From the NCBI RefSeq assembly GCF_030582395.1, contig NZ_CP104381.1, forward strand, positions 806,001-870,000: DNA of 64,000 nt. The letters run 5' to 3'. A program made the translations under genes and the position numbers. Below the pieces are notes generated by a model that was not told the origin of the DNA, ran no database searches, and saw only the letters and a program-made list of their open reading frames with translations. The stretch comes from Ralstonia pickettii (lineage in GTDB: Bacteria > Pseudomonadota > Gammaproteobacteria > Burkholderiales > Burkholderiaceae). Of the stretch, positions 49,814 to 60,199 are shown piece after piece (positions within the stretch are counted from its first letter, which is position 1; each line of letters begins with the position of its first letter).

Positions 49814-50518
49814 ATGCGTCGTCCCGTCTTCGATCCTGAGCAGTTGCCGGTGGTGCCGACCGAGGCATCGTTGCCGGCGCTTGAGGGCTCGCGGTTGACG
49901 GCAGAGTTCGTACGCGCGCGGTTGCAGAAGCAACCCGACTGGCACCCGGAACAAACGGACGAATCCCGCCTGATCGATGCGTCGCTCAAGCTACGCGAGG
50001 CGGCGGTGCTCGTGCCGCTGGTGCAGCGTGAGGCCGGGCTGACGGTGCTGCTGACACAGCGCAATGCGTCGCTTAGCCAGCATGCCGGCCAGGTCAGCTT
50101 TCCCGGCGGCGGACGTGAAGAATTTGATCGCGACATGGTCGACACGGCGCTGCGCGAGACGATGGAAGAAGTGGGCATCGGCGCAGATCACATCGAGGTG
50201 ATTGGTCGCTTGCCCGACTACATTACCGGGACAGGCTTTCATGTAAGCCCGATCGTTGGCTTGCTCGCGTCCGATTTCACGCTGCAGCCGGATCCAAGTG
50301 AAGTGGCCGAGGTATTTGAAGTGCCGCTCGCCTTTTTGATGGACCCGGCCAACCACGAAGTCCGCGAGCTACGGTGGGAAGACCGCGTCCGTCGTTTCTA
50401 TGCAATGCCTTACCGGCGATCTGGGCGATCGGGCCAGGCGCCTGATGCAGGCCATCACTTCATCTGGGGCGCGACCGCGGGCATGCTGCGCAACCTGTAT
50501 CACCTGCTGGCAGCGTAG
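49814..50518 (+). CDS. Nudix hydrolase, CoA pyrophosphatase type
   Basis: A 234-residue Nudix enzyme. The Nudix box GGGREEFDRDMVDTALRETMEEVGI has the catalytic Glu residues. The preceding VLLTQRNASLSQHAGQVSFPGG matches the CoA pyrophosphatase subgroup (NudL/YeaB, LLTxR...HxGQxxFPGG). It hydrolyses CoA to 4'-phosphopantetheine and 3',5'-ADP. The start is uncertain: ATG 49814 or 49781. Confidence 0.88.
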   Translation: MRRPVFDPEQLPVVPTEASLPALEGSRLTAEFVRARLQKQPDWHPEQTDESRLIDASLKLREAAVLVPLVQREAGLTVLLTQRNASLSQHAGQVSFPGGGREEFDRDMVDTALRETMEEVGIGADHIEVIGRLPDYITGTGFHVSPIVGLLASDFTLQPDPSEVAEVFEVPLAFLMDPANHEVRELRWEDRVRRFYAMPYRRSGRSGQAPDAGHHFIWGATAGMLRNLYHLLAA

Positions 50519-50625
50519 CGTCGGCGCGAATATGGGCTCCCTGTGCGCTGTTGCGCGCACGCTGTGTGCTATCGTCTTGCACATCGCATTCACGGCGTGA
50601 TTCACGCCCTCGCAACGCCCTTCCA

Positions 50626-51567
50626 ATGACTTTTTTCTCCGTACTCTGCGCGCTGATTCTCGAACAGTTCCGTGCGCTCAGCCGGGACAACCCGATCTAC
50701 GACGTCGTGCGCGCACTGGCCGCCAGGGCGGAAGAATGGTTCGATACCGGTCATCGTCGCGATGCCGTGCTTGCCTGGTGCGTGGTCACGCTACCCGCAG
50801 TGGTGGTCGTCGCACTGGTGCACTACCTGCTGTCGTCAATCAGCCTTGGGCTGGCGTTTCTGTGGAACGTAGTGATGGTGTACTTGACGCTCGGCTTCCG
50901 CCAGTTCAGCCACTACTTCACCGATATCCACGAGGCCTTGCGCAGCGATGACGTTGTCACCGCGCGCCTGTTACTGAACGAATGGTCGGGGCGCGACACG
51001 ACCGACATGCCGGTCAATGAGATCGTCCGTCACACGCTCGAATGCGCGATTGTGGCGGCACATCGGCACGTGTTTGGCGTGTTTTTCTGGTTCTTGGTGC
51101 CGATTGGGCCGGCGGGTGTTGTGCTGTATCGCGGCGCTGAATACCTCGCCCGACACTGGAGCGATACGTCGACGGAACGCAGCCCCGCGCTTGGACTGTT
51201 CGCACGCCAAGCGTTTTTCGTCATCGATTACATCCCCGCGCGCTTGACTGCGATTGGCTTCTCCATCGTCGGCAACTTTGAGGATGCCGTGTACGCGTGG
51301 CGCAACCGTGCGGCCAAGTGGAACGACGAAGTGAACGGCATCCTGCTGGCAGCGGGTGGCGGCGCGCTCGGCGTCCGTCTTGGCACGCCCATTCCGCAAC
51401 GCGATTCGGCCGACAGCATTGCCGATGAGGACGGCGCTTATCCGATGGAAGTAGGGCACGAGCCGAACGTACGGACGCTGCAGTCGGCTGTAGGTTTGGT
51501 GTGGCGTGCTGTGGTGCTGTGGATGCTGCTGCTGGCAATGCTGTCGATTGCCGTGTGGCTCGGCTGA
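50626..51567 (+). CDS. CobD/CbiB-family membrane protein
   Basis: A 313-residue integral membrane protein beginning MTFFSVLCALILEQFR. Several helices are seen (AWCVVTLPAVVVVALVHYLL, FLWNVVMVYLTLGF, VFGVFFWFLVPIGPAGVVLYR, and a last one near the C-terminus). It has FSHYFTDIHEALRSDDVVTARLLL and DTTDMPVNEIVRHTLE, shared with CbiB/CobD and AmpE. True CobD makes adenosylcobinamide phosphate, but no cobalamin genes flank this one, so the label is family-level only. Confidence 0.85.
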   Translation: MTFFSVLCALILEQFRALSRDNPIYDVVRALAARAEEWFDTGHRRDAVLAWCVVTLPAVVVVALVHYLLSSISLGLAFLWNVVMVYLTLGFRQFSHYFTDIHEALRSDDVVTARLLLNEWSGRDTTDMPVNEIVRHTLECAIVAAHRHVFGVFFWFLVPIGPAGVVLYRGAEYLARHWSDTSTERSPALGLFARQAFFVIDYIPARLTAIGFSIVGNFEDAVYAWRNRAAKWNDEVNGILLAAGGGALGVRLGTPIPQRDSADSIADEDGAYPMEVGHEPNVRTLQSAVGLVWRAVVLWMLLLAMLSIAVWLG

Positions 51568-51603
51568 TTGGGCACGACACCTAGTCGCTGAAGGATCGTT
51601 CAA

Positions 51604-51918
51604 TCAGGCCGCGTTTTCACGGTCTTTGCCGCAGCGCCAGCACTGGGCGAACTGCGGTTCATGGCTCTCTCCACAATGGGCGCAACGCCATGCCGGGCCG
51701 GTCGGCGGGTGCTGCGCCTGATCGAGCAGCACGCGGGCCTGCGCTTCCTGCGCGGGGTTCACCAGCCAGACCTGCGCTGCGCAATCCTGCGGCGGAACGT
51801 CACCCGCCACACTGCTCAAGTAGATGTTGCGCAGCTCGGTGCGAATGCCGGCGGCAGACAGGACGTTCTGCCAGTGTGCCGCCATGCCGAGCGATGGACT
51901 GCTGATCAGCAACTTCAT
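51604..51918 (-). CDS. DUF2007 zinc-ribbon-tailed protein
   Basis: A 104-residue protein. GGAGGGTGGG precedes ATG 51918. An N-terminal DUF2007-like part (MKLLISSPSLGMAAHWQNVLSAAGI) is followed by CAHCGESHEPQFAQCWRCG, a zinc ribbon (Cys-x2-Cys, Cys-x2-Cys). DUF2007 proteins resemble signal-transducing PII folds. The function is not known. It is 30 nt upstream of rsgA in the same minus-strand direction but convergent with the CobD-like gene. Confidence 0.8.
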   Translation of the reverse strand: MKLLISSPSLGMAAHWQNVLSAAGIRTELRNIYLSSVAGDVPPQDCAAQVWLVNPAQEAQARVLLDQAQHPPTGPAWRCAHCGESHEPQFAQCWRCGKDRENAA

Positions 51919-51948
51919 CCCACCCTCCACGAGCGTATGACGAAGCCG

Positions 51949-52896
51949 TTACCAGGGCTTCTGCTGTTCCGATTCGTGCAGCAATTGCGCGTAAAGCTGG
52001 TGACGGCGTGGATCGATCTTGCCCTCGGCCATCGCACCCAGAATGCCACAGCCGGGTTCCTGCAGGTGCCGGCAGTTATAAAAGCGGCACTCGGTCAGGC
52101 GCGGGCGGAACTCCGGGAAGGCGCGTTCCAGCATTCCTTCGCTGAGGTGATGCAAGCCGAATTCCTGGAAGCCCGGCGAGTCGATCAGCACGCCGCCCTG
52201 GCCCCATTCAGCGGGTAGGTGATAGAGCCGCGTGAAGGTGGTCGTGTGCTTGCCGGAATCCAGCTTTTCAGAGATCTCGCGCGTTTGCGCATCCACGCCC
52301 GGAATCAGCAGATTCAACAGCGAGGACTTGCCCATGCCCGATTGCCCGATCAGGATTGAAGCGCGCCCGGCTACGTGCGGTTCGAGCGCGGTATGCGCGG
52401 CTTCTGGCGCGCCGTGCACGGTCAGTTCCACGATGGTGTAGCCCAGGTCCCGATAGAGCGCCAGGCGTGAGCGAGCCGTCTCCAGTCGCGCGGTCAGGTC
52501 GATCTTGTTCAGCAGGATCAGCGGGGTGATGCCGAGGGATTCTGCGGCGACGAGCGCGCGGCCGAGCAGGTCTTCCGAAAAACTCGGCTCGGTGCCGAGC
52601 ATGATGACGACCTGATCCAGATTTGCGGCCAGCACCTTCGATTTGAACTGATCGGAGCGATAGAGCAGGTTGCGGCGCTCGTCCACACGCACCACCACGC
52701 CCTGGTCGACGGCGGTGGTTTCAAAGACCACGCGATCGCCGACAGCGCATTCGCTGCGTTTGCCGCGCGGGAAGCATTGCAGGAAACCGCCGCCTTCGCG
52801 CTCTACGAGGTAATGGCGCCCGTGTGCCGCGATGACGAGCCCGTGCTCGCCGGAGGCGGCCTGCTTATGGGCGCGGCCCGGTTTGCCGCGCGTCAT
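51949..52896 (-). CDS. rsgA: Small ribosomal subunit biogenesis GTPase RsgA
   Basis: A 315-residue circularly permuted GTPase. An N-terminal OB fold, then G4 LNKID, G1 [12 protein letters not shown], and G3 DSPGFQEF. The C-terminal zinc site has [17 protein letters not shown] 52896 overlaps the previous gene's stop by 4 nt and was chosen over a long N-terminal extension of low-complexity antisense-like sequence. It frees RbfA and checks 30S maturation. Confidence 0.95.
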   Translation of the reverse strand: MTRGKPGRAHKQAASGEHGLVIAAHGRHYLVEREGGGFLQCFPRGKRSECAVGDRVVFETTAVDQGVVVRVDERRNLLYRSDQFKSKVLAANLDQVVIMLGTEPSFSEDLLGRALVAAESLGITPLILLNKIDLTARLETARSRLALYRDLGYTIVELTVHGAPEAAHTALEPHVAGRASILIGQSGMGKSSLLNLLIPGVDAQTREISEKLDSGKHTTTFTRLYHLPAEWGQGGVLIDSPGFQEFGLHHLSEGMLERAFPEFRPRLTECRFYNCRHLQEPGCGILGAMAEGKIDPRRHQLYAQLLHESEQQKPW

Positions 52897-54161
52897 GCCG
52901 TGCGGGCCTGCACAAGGCGCTCCACGCGCTGCGATGCAGTCGGGTGCGAATAGTAGAACGTCGAATAGACCGGATCCGGGGTAAGCGTCGACGCATTGTC
53001 CTGGAACAGCTTGACCAGCGCCGAGACAAGTTGATTGGCGTCGGCGTGCTCGGCGGCGAAGGCGTCTGCTTCGTACTCGTCCTTGCGCGACGACAGGCTC
53101 GCCAGCGGCGAGACGAAGAACGTGAACACCGGCAGCACCAGGAAAAACAGCATCAGTGCCAGCGCATGGTTGTCGGAGAACAGGTTCGGAGCGACGCCAA
53201 GGCCCAGGTAAAACCACGTGCGCGTCATCAACCAGCCGAGCAGAGCCAGAGCGCCAAGGCTCAGCACGAACGTGACGGCGATCCGCTTGGTGATGTGGTG
53301 GCGCTTGAAATGGCCCAGCTCATGCGCCAGCACGGCTTCCATTTCGGAGGGGTTCAGGCGCGCGAGCAGCGTGTCGAAGAAGACGATGCGCTTGGTTGCG
53401 CCAAAGCCGCTGAAGTAGGCGTTGCCGTGGGCGCTGCGGCGGCTGCCGTCCATCACGAACAGGCCCTTGCTGGCGAAGCCGCAACGCTGGAGCAGGCTTT
53501 CAATGCGCGAGCGCATTTCCTCGTCCTGCAGCGGAGTGAACTTGTTGTAGAGCGGTGCGATGACGTTCGGGTAGATCGCCTGGACAAACAGCATGAAAGC
53601 CATCCACACGATCCAGGTGTACAGCCACCAGTACGCGCCCATCTTGTCCATCAGCCAGAGCACTGCCAGCAGCAGCGGCAGACCCAGCACGGTACCAATG
53701 GCCAGGCCCTTGAGGTTGTCGGCCAGCCAAAGCTTGAACGTCATGCGGTTGAAGCCGAAACGCTCCTCGACCACGAACTGCCCATACAGCGAAAACGGCA
53801 ATTCGATCACACTGCTGATCGCGATGACCGACGCGATCAGAGCCACCCCATATGCGTAACCGGGGCCAAAAACGCCCAGCCACGCCTGGTTGATCCAGTT
53901 CAGGCCGCCGAGCAGCGTCAGGGCGATCAGCAGGGCCGCCTGGACCGGTACTTCCAGCATCGCCAGGCGCGTGCGGGCGATGGTGTAGTCGGCAGCCTTG
54001 CGGTGCATGTCCAGTGTGATCGATGCGGCAAACTGCGCGGGCACGGCATCGCGGTGACGCGCGACGTGACGGACTTGCCGCGCGGCCAGCCACAGGCGCG
54101 TGGCGGACATCAAGACAAGGGCGATCAGGAAGACAACGCTAAAGACGGTCGGGGCGGGCAT
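52893..54161 (-). CDS. M48-family metalloprotease, Ste24-type
   Basis: About 422 residues (a GTG at 54173 would add 4). The zinc site is in [14 protein letters not shown] (HExxH), and the third ligand Glu is in [16 protein letters not shown]. Several membrane helices flank the domain and an N-terminal region resembles CAAX prenyl protease 1. It is a membrane-embedded protease for envelope quality control, by inference. It precedes rsgA with a 4-nt overlap. Confidence 0.9.
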   Translation of the reverse strand: MPAPTVFSVVFLIALVLMSATRLWLAARQVRHVARHRDAVPAQFAASITLDMHRKAADYTIARTRLAMLEVPVQAALLIALTLLGGLNWINQAWLGVFGPGYAYGVALIASVIAISSVIELPFSLYGQFVVEERFGFNRMTFKLWLADNLKGLAIGTVLGLPLLLAVLWLMDKMGAYWWLYTWIVWMAFMLFVQAIYPNVIAPLYNKFTPLQDEEMRSRIESLLQRCGFASKGLFVMDGSRRSAHGNAYFSGFGATKRIVFFDTLLARLNPSEMEAVLAHELGHFKRHHITKRIAVTFVLSLGALALLGWLMTRTWFYLGLGVAPNLFSDNHALALMLFFLVLPVFTFFVSPLASLSSRKDEYEADAFAAEHADANQLVSALVKLFQDNASTLTPDPVYSTFYYSHPTASQRVERLVQARTA

Positions 54162-54225
54162 GTGGGGAAACACCTATCAGATATGCGAAAATTATAGCCT
54201 TCAGTCATTTTCTCAAGGCCCTTGA

Positions 54226-54885
54226 GTGAGCACCCCAGTGAGTACCCCTGTTTCCCCGTCCGCCGGTTCTCCGTCGACCCCGAACCGCGTTGCAGCCAAG
54301 AGCGACAACAACCTGATCTGGCTCGACATGGAGATGACCGGCCTGAGCCCCGAGAACGACCGCATTATCGAAGTGGCCGTGGTGGTGACGGATTCAGAGC
54401 TGAACATCCTGGCTGAAGGCCCCGTGCTGGTGATCCATCAATCCGACGAGCTGCTCGACGGCATGGACGCTTGGAACAAGGGCACGCACGGCCGTTCAGG
54501 CCTGATCGACAAGGTCAAGGCATCGACCACGACCGAAGCGGAAGCGGAAGCGGAGCTCCTGGCATTCCTTAGGAAGTGGGTGCCGAAGAGCAAGTCGCCG
54601 ATGTGCGGCAACTCCATCTGCCAGGATCGCCGCTTCATGGCGCGCTACATGCCCAAGTTGGAGGAGTACTTCCATTACCGCAACTTGGACGTCTCCACGC
54701 TCAAGGAGCTCTGCAAGCGCTGGCAGCCGGCCATTGCGAAGGGCTTCACGAAGCACCAACGGCACACGGCGTTCGCCGACATCATCGAATCGATCGAAGA
54801 ACTGCGTTATTACCGCGAGCACTTCATCCGTGATGTGCCGCAAACGCCCGACGCTGAAGCGCTGGCGTCTTCGGTCGCCCCGTAA
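54226..54885 (+). CDS. orn: Oligoribonuclease
   Basis: A 219-residue DEDDh 3'-5' exonuclease starting at GTG 54226. Exo I is [21 protein letters not shown], exo II has [17 protein letters not shown], and exo III is [21 protein letters not shown]. It degrades 2-5-nt RNAs and pGpG from cyclic-di-GMP. An N-terminal Ser/Pro-rich 25 residues precedes the conserved fold. It is divergent from the Ste24-type gene. Confidence 0.95.
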   Translation: MSTPVSTPVSPSAGSPSTPNRVAAKSDNNLIWLDMEMTGLSPENDRIIEVAVVVTDSELNILAEGPVLVIHQSDELLDGMDAWNKGTHGRSGLIDKVKASTTTEAEAEAELLAFLRKWVPKSKSPMCGNSICQDRRFMARYMPKLEEYFHYRNLDVSTLKELCKRWQPAIAKGFTKHQRHTAFADIIESIEELRYYREHFIRDVPQTPDAEALASSVAP

Positions 54886-54888
54886 CCA

Positions 54889-55536
54889 TTAAACCTGCAG
54901 CGGCTTTGCGCGCACAGCGTGCTTCGGCCGCCAGGCCTTCACCACGCTGTCCTGCGTCTCGATATACGGGCCGCCGATCAGGTCGATGCAGTACGGTACC
55001 GCCGCAAAGATGCCCGGCACCGTTGCGCGGCCCTCCACATCCTTCAGGCCTTCCAGTGTTTCCTTGATGGCGCGAGGCTGGCCGGGCAGGTTGATGATCA
55101 GCGCGGCCCGTGACGGCGTTTCGCGGATCACCGCCACCTGGCGCGACAAGATCGCCGTCGGAACGAAATGCAGGCTGATCTGGCGCATCTGCTCGCCAAA
55201 TCCCGGCATTTCCTTGGTGGCGACGGCCAGCGTGGCCTCGGGCGTCACATCGCGGCGCGTCGGGCCGGTGCCGCCCGTGGTGAGCACCAGATCGCAGCCG
55301 GCATGGTCGACCAGGTCGATCAGCGTTTCGGCGATTGTCGCCTGGTCGTCCGGAATCAGGCGCTCCACCCCTTGCCACGGTGAAGACAGCGCGGCGCCAA
55401 ACCAGTCTCGCAGTGCGGGGATGCCTTCATCCTGATACGTGCCGGCCGAAGCGCGGTCCGAAATCGACACAAAGCCGACGATCAGCTCGTCGGTATGGCG
55501 GCGGGTGATCGGCGCGGAGGGGGCAGGGGCGGTCAT
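54889..55536 (-). CDS. mog: Molybdopterin adenylyltransferase (MogA-like)
   Basis: A 215-residue protein. The core has [41 protein letters not shown], and [15 protein letters not shown]. The [15 protein letters not shown] motif is the MPT-binding site of MogA/MoaB. It activates molybdopterin by adenylylation. ATG 55536 overlaps the end of darP by 4 nt. A longer Arg-rich N-terminus is rejected as shadow sequence. Confidence 0.92.
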   Translation of the reverse strand: MTAPAPSAPITRRHTDELIVGFVSISDRASAGTYQDEGIPALRDWFGAALSSPWQGVERLIPDDQATIAETLIDLVDHAGCDLVLTTGGTGPTRRDVTPEATLAVATKEMPGFGEQMRQISLHFVPTAILSRQVAVIRETPSRAALIINLPGQPRAIKETLEGLKDVEGRATVPGIFAAVPYCIDLIGGPYIETQDSVVKAWRPKHAVRAKPLQV

Positions 55537-56150
55537 GCTTCGTCGTCTTCGGCTACGGGTTGATCGGCGTCGTCTTCGTCGCGGTCGTTGGCAGACAGGG
55601 CTTGCTTGACCATCTGGAACAGTTCGCGCGACGACTTGGGCGGCTTGGCCAACTGCGCTTCCTTGCGCGCATTGCGCACCAGCGTACGCAGCGCCTGCAC
55701 GTCGGCGTCCGGGTGCGCTGCAATGAACTCGGTGATGGCGTCGTCGCTGGCGATCAGGCGGTCGCGCCAACGCTCGATGGCATGCAGGCGCGCGGTTTCG
55801 GCTTTCGAGGCGCCAACGAAGGTGGCCAGGACGCGGCGAATGGCTTCCACTTCCTCCTCGGTCAGCGCGCGCATCAGCTTGCCGATGTACTGCATCTGGC
55901 GGCGCTTGCCTTCATGCGCGGTGGTGCGTTTGGCTTCGCGCAGGGCGTCGACCAGCTTTTCGGGCAGCGGCACCTTGGCGAGTTTGTCCTTGGGCAGCGC
56001 CTCCAGGGCGGTGCCCAGGTCTTGCAAGGCGTTGACCTCGCGCTTGCGCTGCGATTTGCTCTTGGGCGTATCCGGATCGTCCTCGTCACCGATGTCGGTG
56101 CGCACGACGGGTTGGAGATACGTGGGGTTGTGTCGGGATGCTCGGCTCAT
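55533..56150 (-). CDS. darP: Ribosome-associated protein DarP/YjgA (DUF615)
   Basis: A 205-residue acidic-basic helical protein. [45 protein letters not shown] and [17 protein letters not shown] are the DUF615 signature. DarP binds late 50S precursors and promotes subunit assembly. First gene of a two-gene unit with mog; divergent from pmbA. Confidence 0.92.
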   Translation of the reverse strand: MSRASRHNPTYLQPVVRTDIGDEDDPDTPKSKSQRKREVNALQDLGTALEALPKDKLAKVPLPEKLVDALREAKRTTAHEGKRRQMQYIGKLMRALTEEEVEAIRRVLATFVGASKAETARLHAIERWRDRLIASDDAITEFIAAHPDADVQALRTLVRNARKEAQLAKPPKSSRELFQMVKQALSANDRDEDDADQPVAEDDEA

Positions 56151-56244
56151 GGCGCGCATTGTATCTTGCTATGATGGGCACTTTCGCCGGTTATTGCCCG
56201 CTTTTGGCAAAATCGCGGCACCCGTTTCTCCCCCTCCATTGCCT

Positions 56245-57618
56245 ATGTCTCAAACGCTCGATTCCAAGACCGCCCCCGTGTTTGCCTACCGCCGCGAACA
56301 GCTCGAGGAGATGGCCACCGATGTGCTGCGCATTGCACGCGAACTTGGCGCCTCCGATGCTGCGACGGAAATCTCCGAAGGTCAGGGCCTGTCGGTCACG
56401 GTGCGCAAGGGCGAAGTCGAGACCATTGAGCAGAACCGCGACAAGGTTGTCGGCGTGACGGTCATGCTGGGCAAGAAGCGCGGCAACGCCAGTACGTCGG
56501 ACTTCTCGCCGGCGGCATTGCGATCCACCGTCGAGGCGGCCTACAACATCGCGCGGTTCACCGCCGACGATGACTGCGCCGGCCTGGCCGAAGAAGAGCT
56601 GCTGGAGAAGCACCCGCAAGACCTGCAGCTTTATCACCCGTGGATGATCGACGCCGAAGCCGCCGTGGAGATCGCACGCGCTGCGGAAGCCGCTGCCTTT
56701 GCGGTGAGCCCGAAAATCCGCAACAGCGATGGCTCGAGCATCTCGGCGCAGCATTCGCACTTCGTGTTGGCCACGTCGCGCGGTTTCATGGGCGGCTACC
56801 CATATTCGCGCCACTTCATTTCGGCCGCGCCGATCGCCGGGTCGGGCGCGCATATGCAGCGCGACGATTGGTACTCGTCGAAGCGCTCGCCGGACGATCT
56901 TGCCGCACCGGAGGCGATCGGCAAGTACGCGGCGGAACGCGCGCTGGCACGTCTGGGCGCGCGCCGACTGACCACGCGCAAGTGCCCGGTGTTGTTCGAG
57001 GCACCGCTGGCGGCGGGCTTGCTCGGCGCGTTCGTGCAGGCGGTGTCGGGTGGCGCGTTGTACCGCAAGTCGACGTTCCTGCTCGATACGCTGGGCAAGG
57101 AAGTCTTCGCGCCGCACGTGCAGATCACGGAAGATCCGCACGTCCTCAATGGCATGGGCAGCGCGCCGTTCGACGAGGAGGGCGTACGGACGCAGCGTCG
57201 CGATGTGGTGAAGAACGGCGTCGTGGAGGGCTACTTCCTGTCGACGTATTCCGCGCGCAAGCTCGGTATGCAGACCACCGGTAACGCGGGCGGCTCGCAC
57301 AATCTGACGCTGTTCTCCGACAAGACGACGCTCCAGGATGACTTTGCCGGCATGCTGCGCCGCATGGGCACGGGCCTGCTGGTGACCGAACTCATGGGTC
57401 AGGGCGTGAACTATGTGACGGGCGACTATTCGCGCGGCGCGTCGGGCTATTGGGTGGAGAACGGCGTGATCCAGTATCCGGTGGAAGAGATCACGATCGC
57501 GGGCAATCTGGGCGAGATGTTCCGCCAGATCGTCGCCATCGGCGCGGATGCGCTGGTGCGCGGTACGAAGGAAACCGGGTCGATCCTGATCGAACAAATG
57601 ACGATTGCCGGCGAGTAA
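56245..57618 (+). CDS. pmbA: Metalloprotease PmbA/TldE-like
   Basis: A 457-residue member of the TldD/PmbA family. ISEGQGLSVTVRKGEVETIEQNRDK starts the conserved part, and the C-terminal NAGGSHNLTLFS, ELMGQGVNYVTGDYSRGASGYWVENG and QYPVEEITIAGNLGEMF are family marks. With TldD it processes peptides such as microcins and modified substrates. The ATG at 56245 avoids a long upstream frame antisense to darP. PmbA usually lacks the TldD zinc motif HExxxH, and it is absent here too. Confidence 0.93.
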   Translation: MSQTLDSKTAPVFAYRREQLEEMATDVLRIARELGASDAATEISEGQGLSVTVRKGEVETIEQNRDKVVGVTVMLGKKRGNASTSDFSPAALRSTVEAAYNIARFTADDDCAGLAEEELLEKHPQDLQLYHPWMIDAEAAVEIARAAEAAAFAVSPKIRNSDGSSISAQHSHFVLATSRGFMGGYPYSRHFISAAPIAGSGAHMQRDDWYSSKRSPDDLAAPEAIGKYAAERALARLGARRLTTRKCPVLFEAPLAAGLLGAFVQAVSGGALYRKSTFLLDTLGKEVFAPHVQITEDPHVLNGMGSAPFDEEGVRTQRRDVVKNGVVEGYFLSTYSARKLGMQTTGNAGGSHNLTLFSDKTTLQDDFAGMLRRMGTGLLVTELMGQGVNYVTGDYSRGASGYWVENGVIQYPVEEITIAGNLGEMFRQIVAIGADALVRGTKETGSILIEQMTIAGE

Positions 57619-57640
57619 ATCGTCACACCAGAAATAACAA

Positions 57641-57667
57641 AACGCGCTCGAAACGGAGCGCGTTTTT
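57641..57667 (+). terminator. Terminator after pmbA
   Basis: AACGCGCTC at 57641-57649 and GAGCGCGTT at 57656-57664 then T-run; lies between convergent pmbA and folA. Confidence 0.85.
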
Positions 57668-57682
57668 TATCGCCTGCCGGAA

Positions 57683-58186
57683 TTATTGCTCGTTCGATGG
57701 CGGGCGCTCGTACGTAACGAATGCGTAGTCGAAATCGTTGGGCGCTGCAGCGTGGTGCGTCTCGCGCGAGACTTCATGCCACACCTTGGGGTCGGGCGCG
57801 GGAAAGTGCGCATCGCCTTCGAAATCGGCGTCGATTTCGGTCACGATCAGCCGATCTGCGCTCGGCAGGGCGTCCGCGTACAGTTGCGCACCACCGATCA
57901 GGAAGATCTGCTCGGCACCTACGCACAGACGCTGCGCGTCTTCCATCGAATACGCGATTTCGCAGCCCGGCAGTTCAAGCTTGGCATTGCGCGTGACGAC
58001 AATGTTGCGGCGACCAGGCAGCGGGCGGCCGATCGAATCGTACGTCTTGCGGCCCATTACGATGGGCGCGCCCATTGTGGTGCGCTTGAAGTGCGCGAGG
58101 TCTTCTGGCAGGCGCCATGGCAGCGTGTTGTTGCGGCCGATCACGCCATTGCGGGCGCGGGCGACGATGAGCGTCAGGATGGTCAT
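57683..58186 (-). CDS. folA: Dihydrofolate reductase
   Basis: A 167-residue DHFR. Starts [37 protein letters not shown], then [25 protein letters not shown] and [13 protein letters not shown]. It reduces dihydrofolate formed by the thymidylate synthase encoded 4 nt upstream, a classic thyA-folA pair. Longer frames upstream run into thyA. Confidence 0.97.
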   Translation of the reverse strand: MTILTLIVARARNGVIGRNNTLPWRLPEDLAHFKRTTMGAPIVMGRKTYDSIGRPLPGRRNIVVTRNAKLELPGCEIAYSMEDAQRLCVGAEQIFLIGGAQLYADALPSADRLIVTEIDADFEGDAHFPAPDPKVWHEVSRETHHAAAPNDFDYAFVTYERPPSNEQ

Positions 58187-58190
58187 ACGG

Positions 58191-58985
58191 TTACACGGCC
58201 ACCGGCGCTTTGATCGCAGGGTGGCTCTGGTAGCCCAGGATCTCGAAGTCTTCGTACTGGTAGTCGAAGATGCTCTCGGGCTTGCGCTTGATGTGCAGTT
58301 TCGGCAGCGGCAGCGGTTCGCGCGCGAGTTGCGTTTCGACCTGTTCAAAGTGGTTGTTGTACAGGTGGCAATCGCCGCCGGTCCAGACGAAATCGCCCAC
58401 ATCGAGGCCGGTCTGCTGCGCAACCATGTGCACGAGCAGCGCATAGCTGGCAATGTTGAACGGCACGCCGAGGAAGATATCGGCGCTGCGCTGGTAAAGC
58501 TGGCACGACAGCTTGCCGTCGGCCACATAGAACTGGAAGAACGCATGGCAGGGCGGCAGCTTCATGCGCGGGATGTCCGCCACGTTCCAGGCAGACACGA
58601 TCAGCCGGCGCGAATCGGGGTTGCGCTTGATCTGGGCGATCAGCTCGGCGATCTGGTCGATATGTTCGCCGTTGGGCGTCGGCCACGAGCGCCATTGGGA
58701 GCCGTAGACGGGGCCCAGCTCGCCGTCCGCGTCGGCCCATTCGTCCCAGATCGTCACGCCGTTGTCTTGCAGCCACCGCACGTTGGTCGAGCCCTGGAGG
58801 AACCACAGAAGTTCATAGACGATGGACTTGATGTGGACCTTCTTGGTGGTCACCAGCGGAAAGCCGTCCTGCAGGTTGAAACGCATCTGGTGGCCGAACA
58901 CAGAGCGCGTGCCAGTGCCGGTGCGGTCGGCTTTGTCGGTGCCATGTTCGTAGACATGGCGCATCAGGTCGAGATAGGGCTTCAT
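58191..58985 (-). CDS. thyA: Thymidylate synthase
   Basis: A 264-residue ThyA. The catalytic Cys is in [13 protein letters not shown], with [51 protein letters not shown] and [11 protein letters not shown] all canonical. It methylates dUMP using methylene-tetrahydrofolate, leaving dihydrofolate for FolA. Coupled to folA. Confidence 0.98.
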   Translation of the reverse strand: MKPYLDLMRHVYEHGTDKADRTGTGTRSVFGHQMRFNLQDGFPLVTTKKVHIKSIVYELLWFLQGSTNVRWLQDNGVTIWDEWADADGELGPVYGSQWRSWPTPNGEHIDQIAELIAQIKRNPDSRRLIVSAWNVADIPRMKLPPCHAFFQFYVADGKLSCQLYQRSADIFLGVPFNIASYALLVHMVAQQTGLDVGDFVWTGGDCHLYNNHFEQVETQLAREPLPLPKLHIKRKPESIFDYQYEDFEILGYQSHPAIKAPVAV

Positions 58986-59197
58986 GCGAGCGCGGGCGAA
59001 GAGGCGGTGCGTCTGAAATCGGGTGAGCCGCATTGTAACGTGACAGGCGCGGGGTCGACTGTACCGGCAGTGTCCGGAAACTGGCCCGGTCGAATGGGCG
59101 GCACGGCTGGACTGGCAAAACGCGGAATTGTCGATGTTGCCAGACACGCGGGGCGGGCAAGATGGCGCGATCGCTTCAACTGTCAGCTGGAGAAGTC

Positions 59198-60199
59198 ATG
59201 TCGCTCACTGCTACCTCTGCGTCGCTGGACCGGGCCGCCGAATTGCGCCATCTGCGCGCGGCGGCGGGCGTGGTCCATGCCGTGGTTTCGCCGACTCCGC
59301 AATACTGCTGGCCGTTGCTCTCGCAAGCCATGGGCGCAGCGGTGTGGGTGAAGCATGAAAACCACACCGAAGTGGGCGCGTTCAAGCTTCGGGGCGGGCT
59401 GACCTATCTGCATGTCCTACGCCAACGCGAGCCCCAGGTGCGCGGTGTGATCGGCGCGACGCGTGGCAACCATGGACAGTCGATTGCGTTGGCGGCGCGC
59501 CGGAACGGTCTCGCCGTCACCATCGTCGTGCCGCACGGCAATAGCGTGGAGAAGAACGCCGCCATGCGCGCACTCGGGGCCGAGCTGCTTGAAGCGGGCG
59601 AGGACTTTCAGGCGAGCCGCGAGGTGGCCGATCAGTTGGCCGCTGAACGCGGCTTGCACTTTGTGCCCTCGTACCACGACGATCTGGTTGTCGGGGTGGC
59701 GAGCTACTGGCTGGAGTTCTTTGAAGCCACGCCGTTGGATGTGGTCTACGTGCCGATCGGCATGGGTTCGGGTATTTGCGCGGCGGTACGGGCGCGCGAT
59801 GCGCTGGCGCTGTCGACGCGCATTGTGGGCGTCGTGTCGGCGCATGCCCGATGCTATGAGCAGTCGCTCAAAAGCGGTACCGTGGTGTCGGCGCCGGTCT
59901 CGACGCTGCTGGCCGACGGGCTGGCGTGCCGCACGCCTGATGCGAAGGCGCTTGAGGTCATCCGCGCTGGCGTCGACGAGGTCATTGCGGTGACGGATGA
60001 CGAAGTAGCGGAGGCCATTCGCCTGTATTTCTCCACCACCCACAACGTGGCCGAGGGCGCTGCCGCCGCGGCCCTGGCGGGTGCATGGCAGCAGCGCGAA
60101 CAGATCGCCGGCCAGCGCATCGGTCTGCCGCTGACCGGCGGCAACATCGATCGCGCAAAGCTGGCGCGCGTGCTTGCCGGTCAGCCGATCCTGCCTTAG
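59198..60199 (+). CDS. Threonine dehydratase-like PLP enzyme
   Basis: A 333-residue fold-type II enzyme. ATG 59198 has GGAGAAG upstream. The PLP Lys is in EVGAFKLRGGL, the Asn loop is GATRGNHGQSIALAA, and the phosphate loop is GMGSGICAA. TGGNIDRAKLARVL ends the protein. It matches threonine/serine or hydroxyaspartate dehydratases without an ACT regulatory domain, so a catabolic rather than isoleucine-pathway role is suggested. The exact substrate is uncertain. Its stop overlaps the terC-family stop by 4 nt. Confidence 0.85.
   Translation: MSLTATSASLDRAAELRHLRAAAGVVHAVVSPTPQYCWPLLSQAMGAAVWVKHENHTEVGAFKLRGGLTYLHVLRQREPQVRGVIGATRGNHGQSIALAARRNGLAVTIVVPHGNSVEKNAAMRALGAELLEAGEDFQASREVADQLAAERGLHFVPSYHDDLVVGVASYWLEFFEATPLDVVYVPIGMGSGICAAVRARDALALSTRIVGVVSAHARCYEQSLKSGTVVSAPVSTLLADGLACRTPDAKALEVIRAGVDEVIAVTDDEVAEAIRLYFSTTHNVAEGAAAAALAGAWQQREQIAGQRIGLPLTGGNIDRAKLARVLAGQPILP

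Noticed and set aside
55588-56244. N-terminal extension of pmbA by 219 codons
   Set aside because: The extension is antisense to darP; the family starts at the ATG at 56245.
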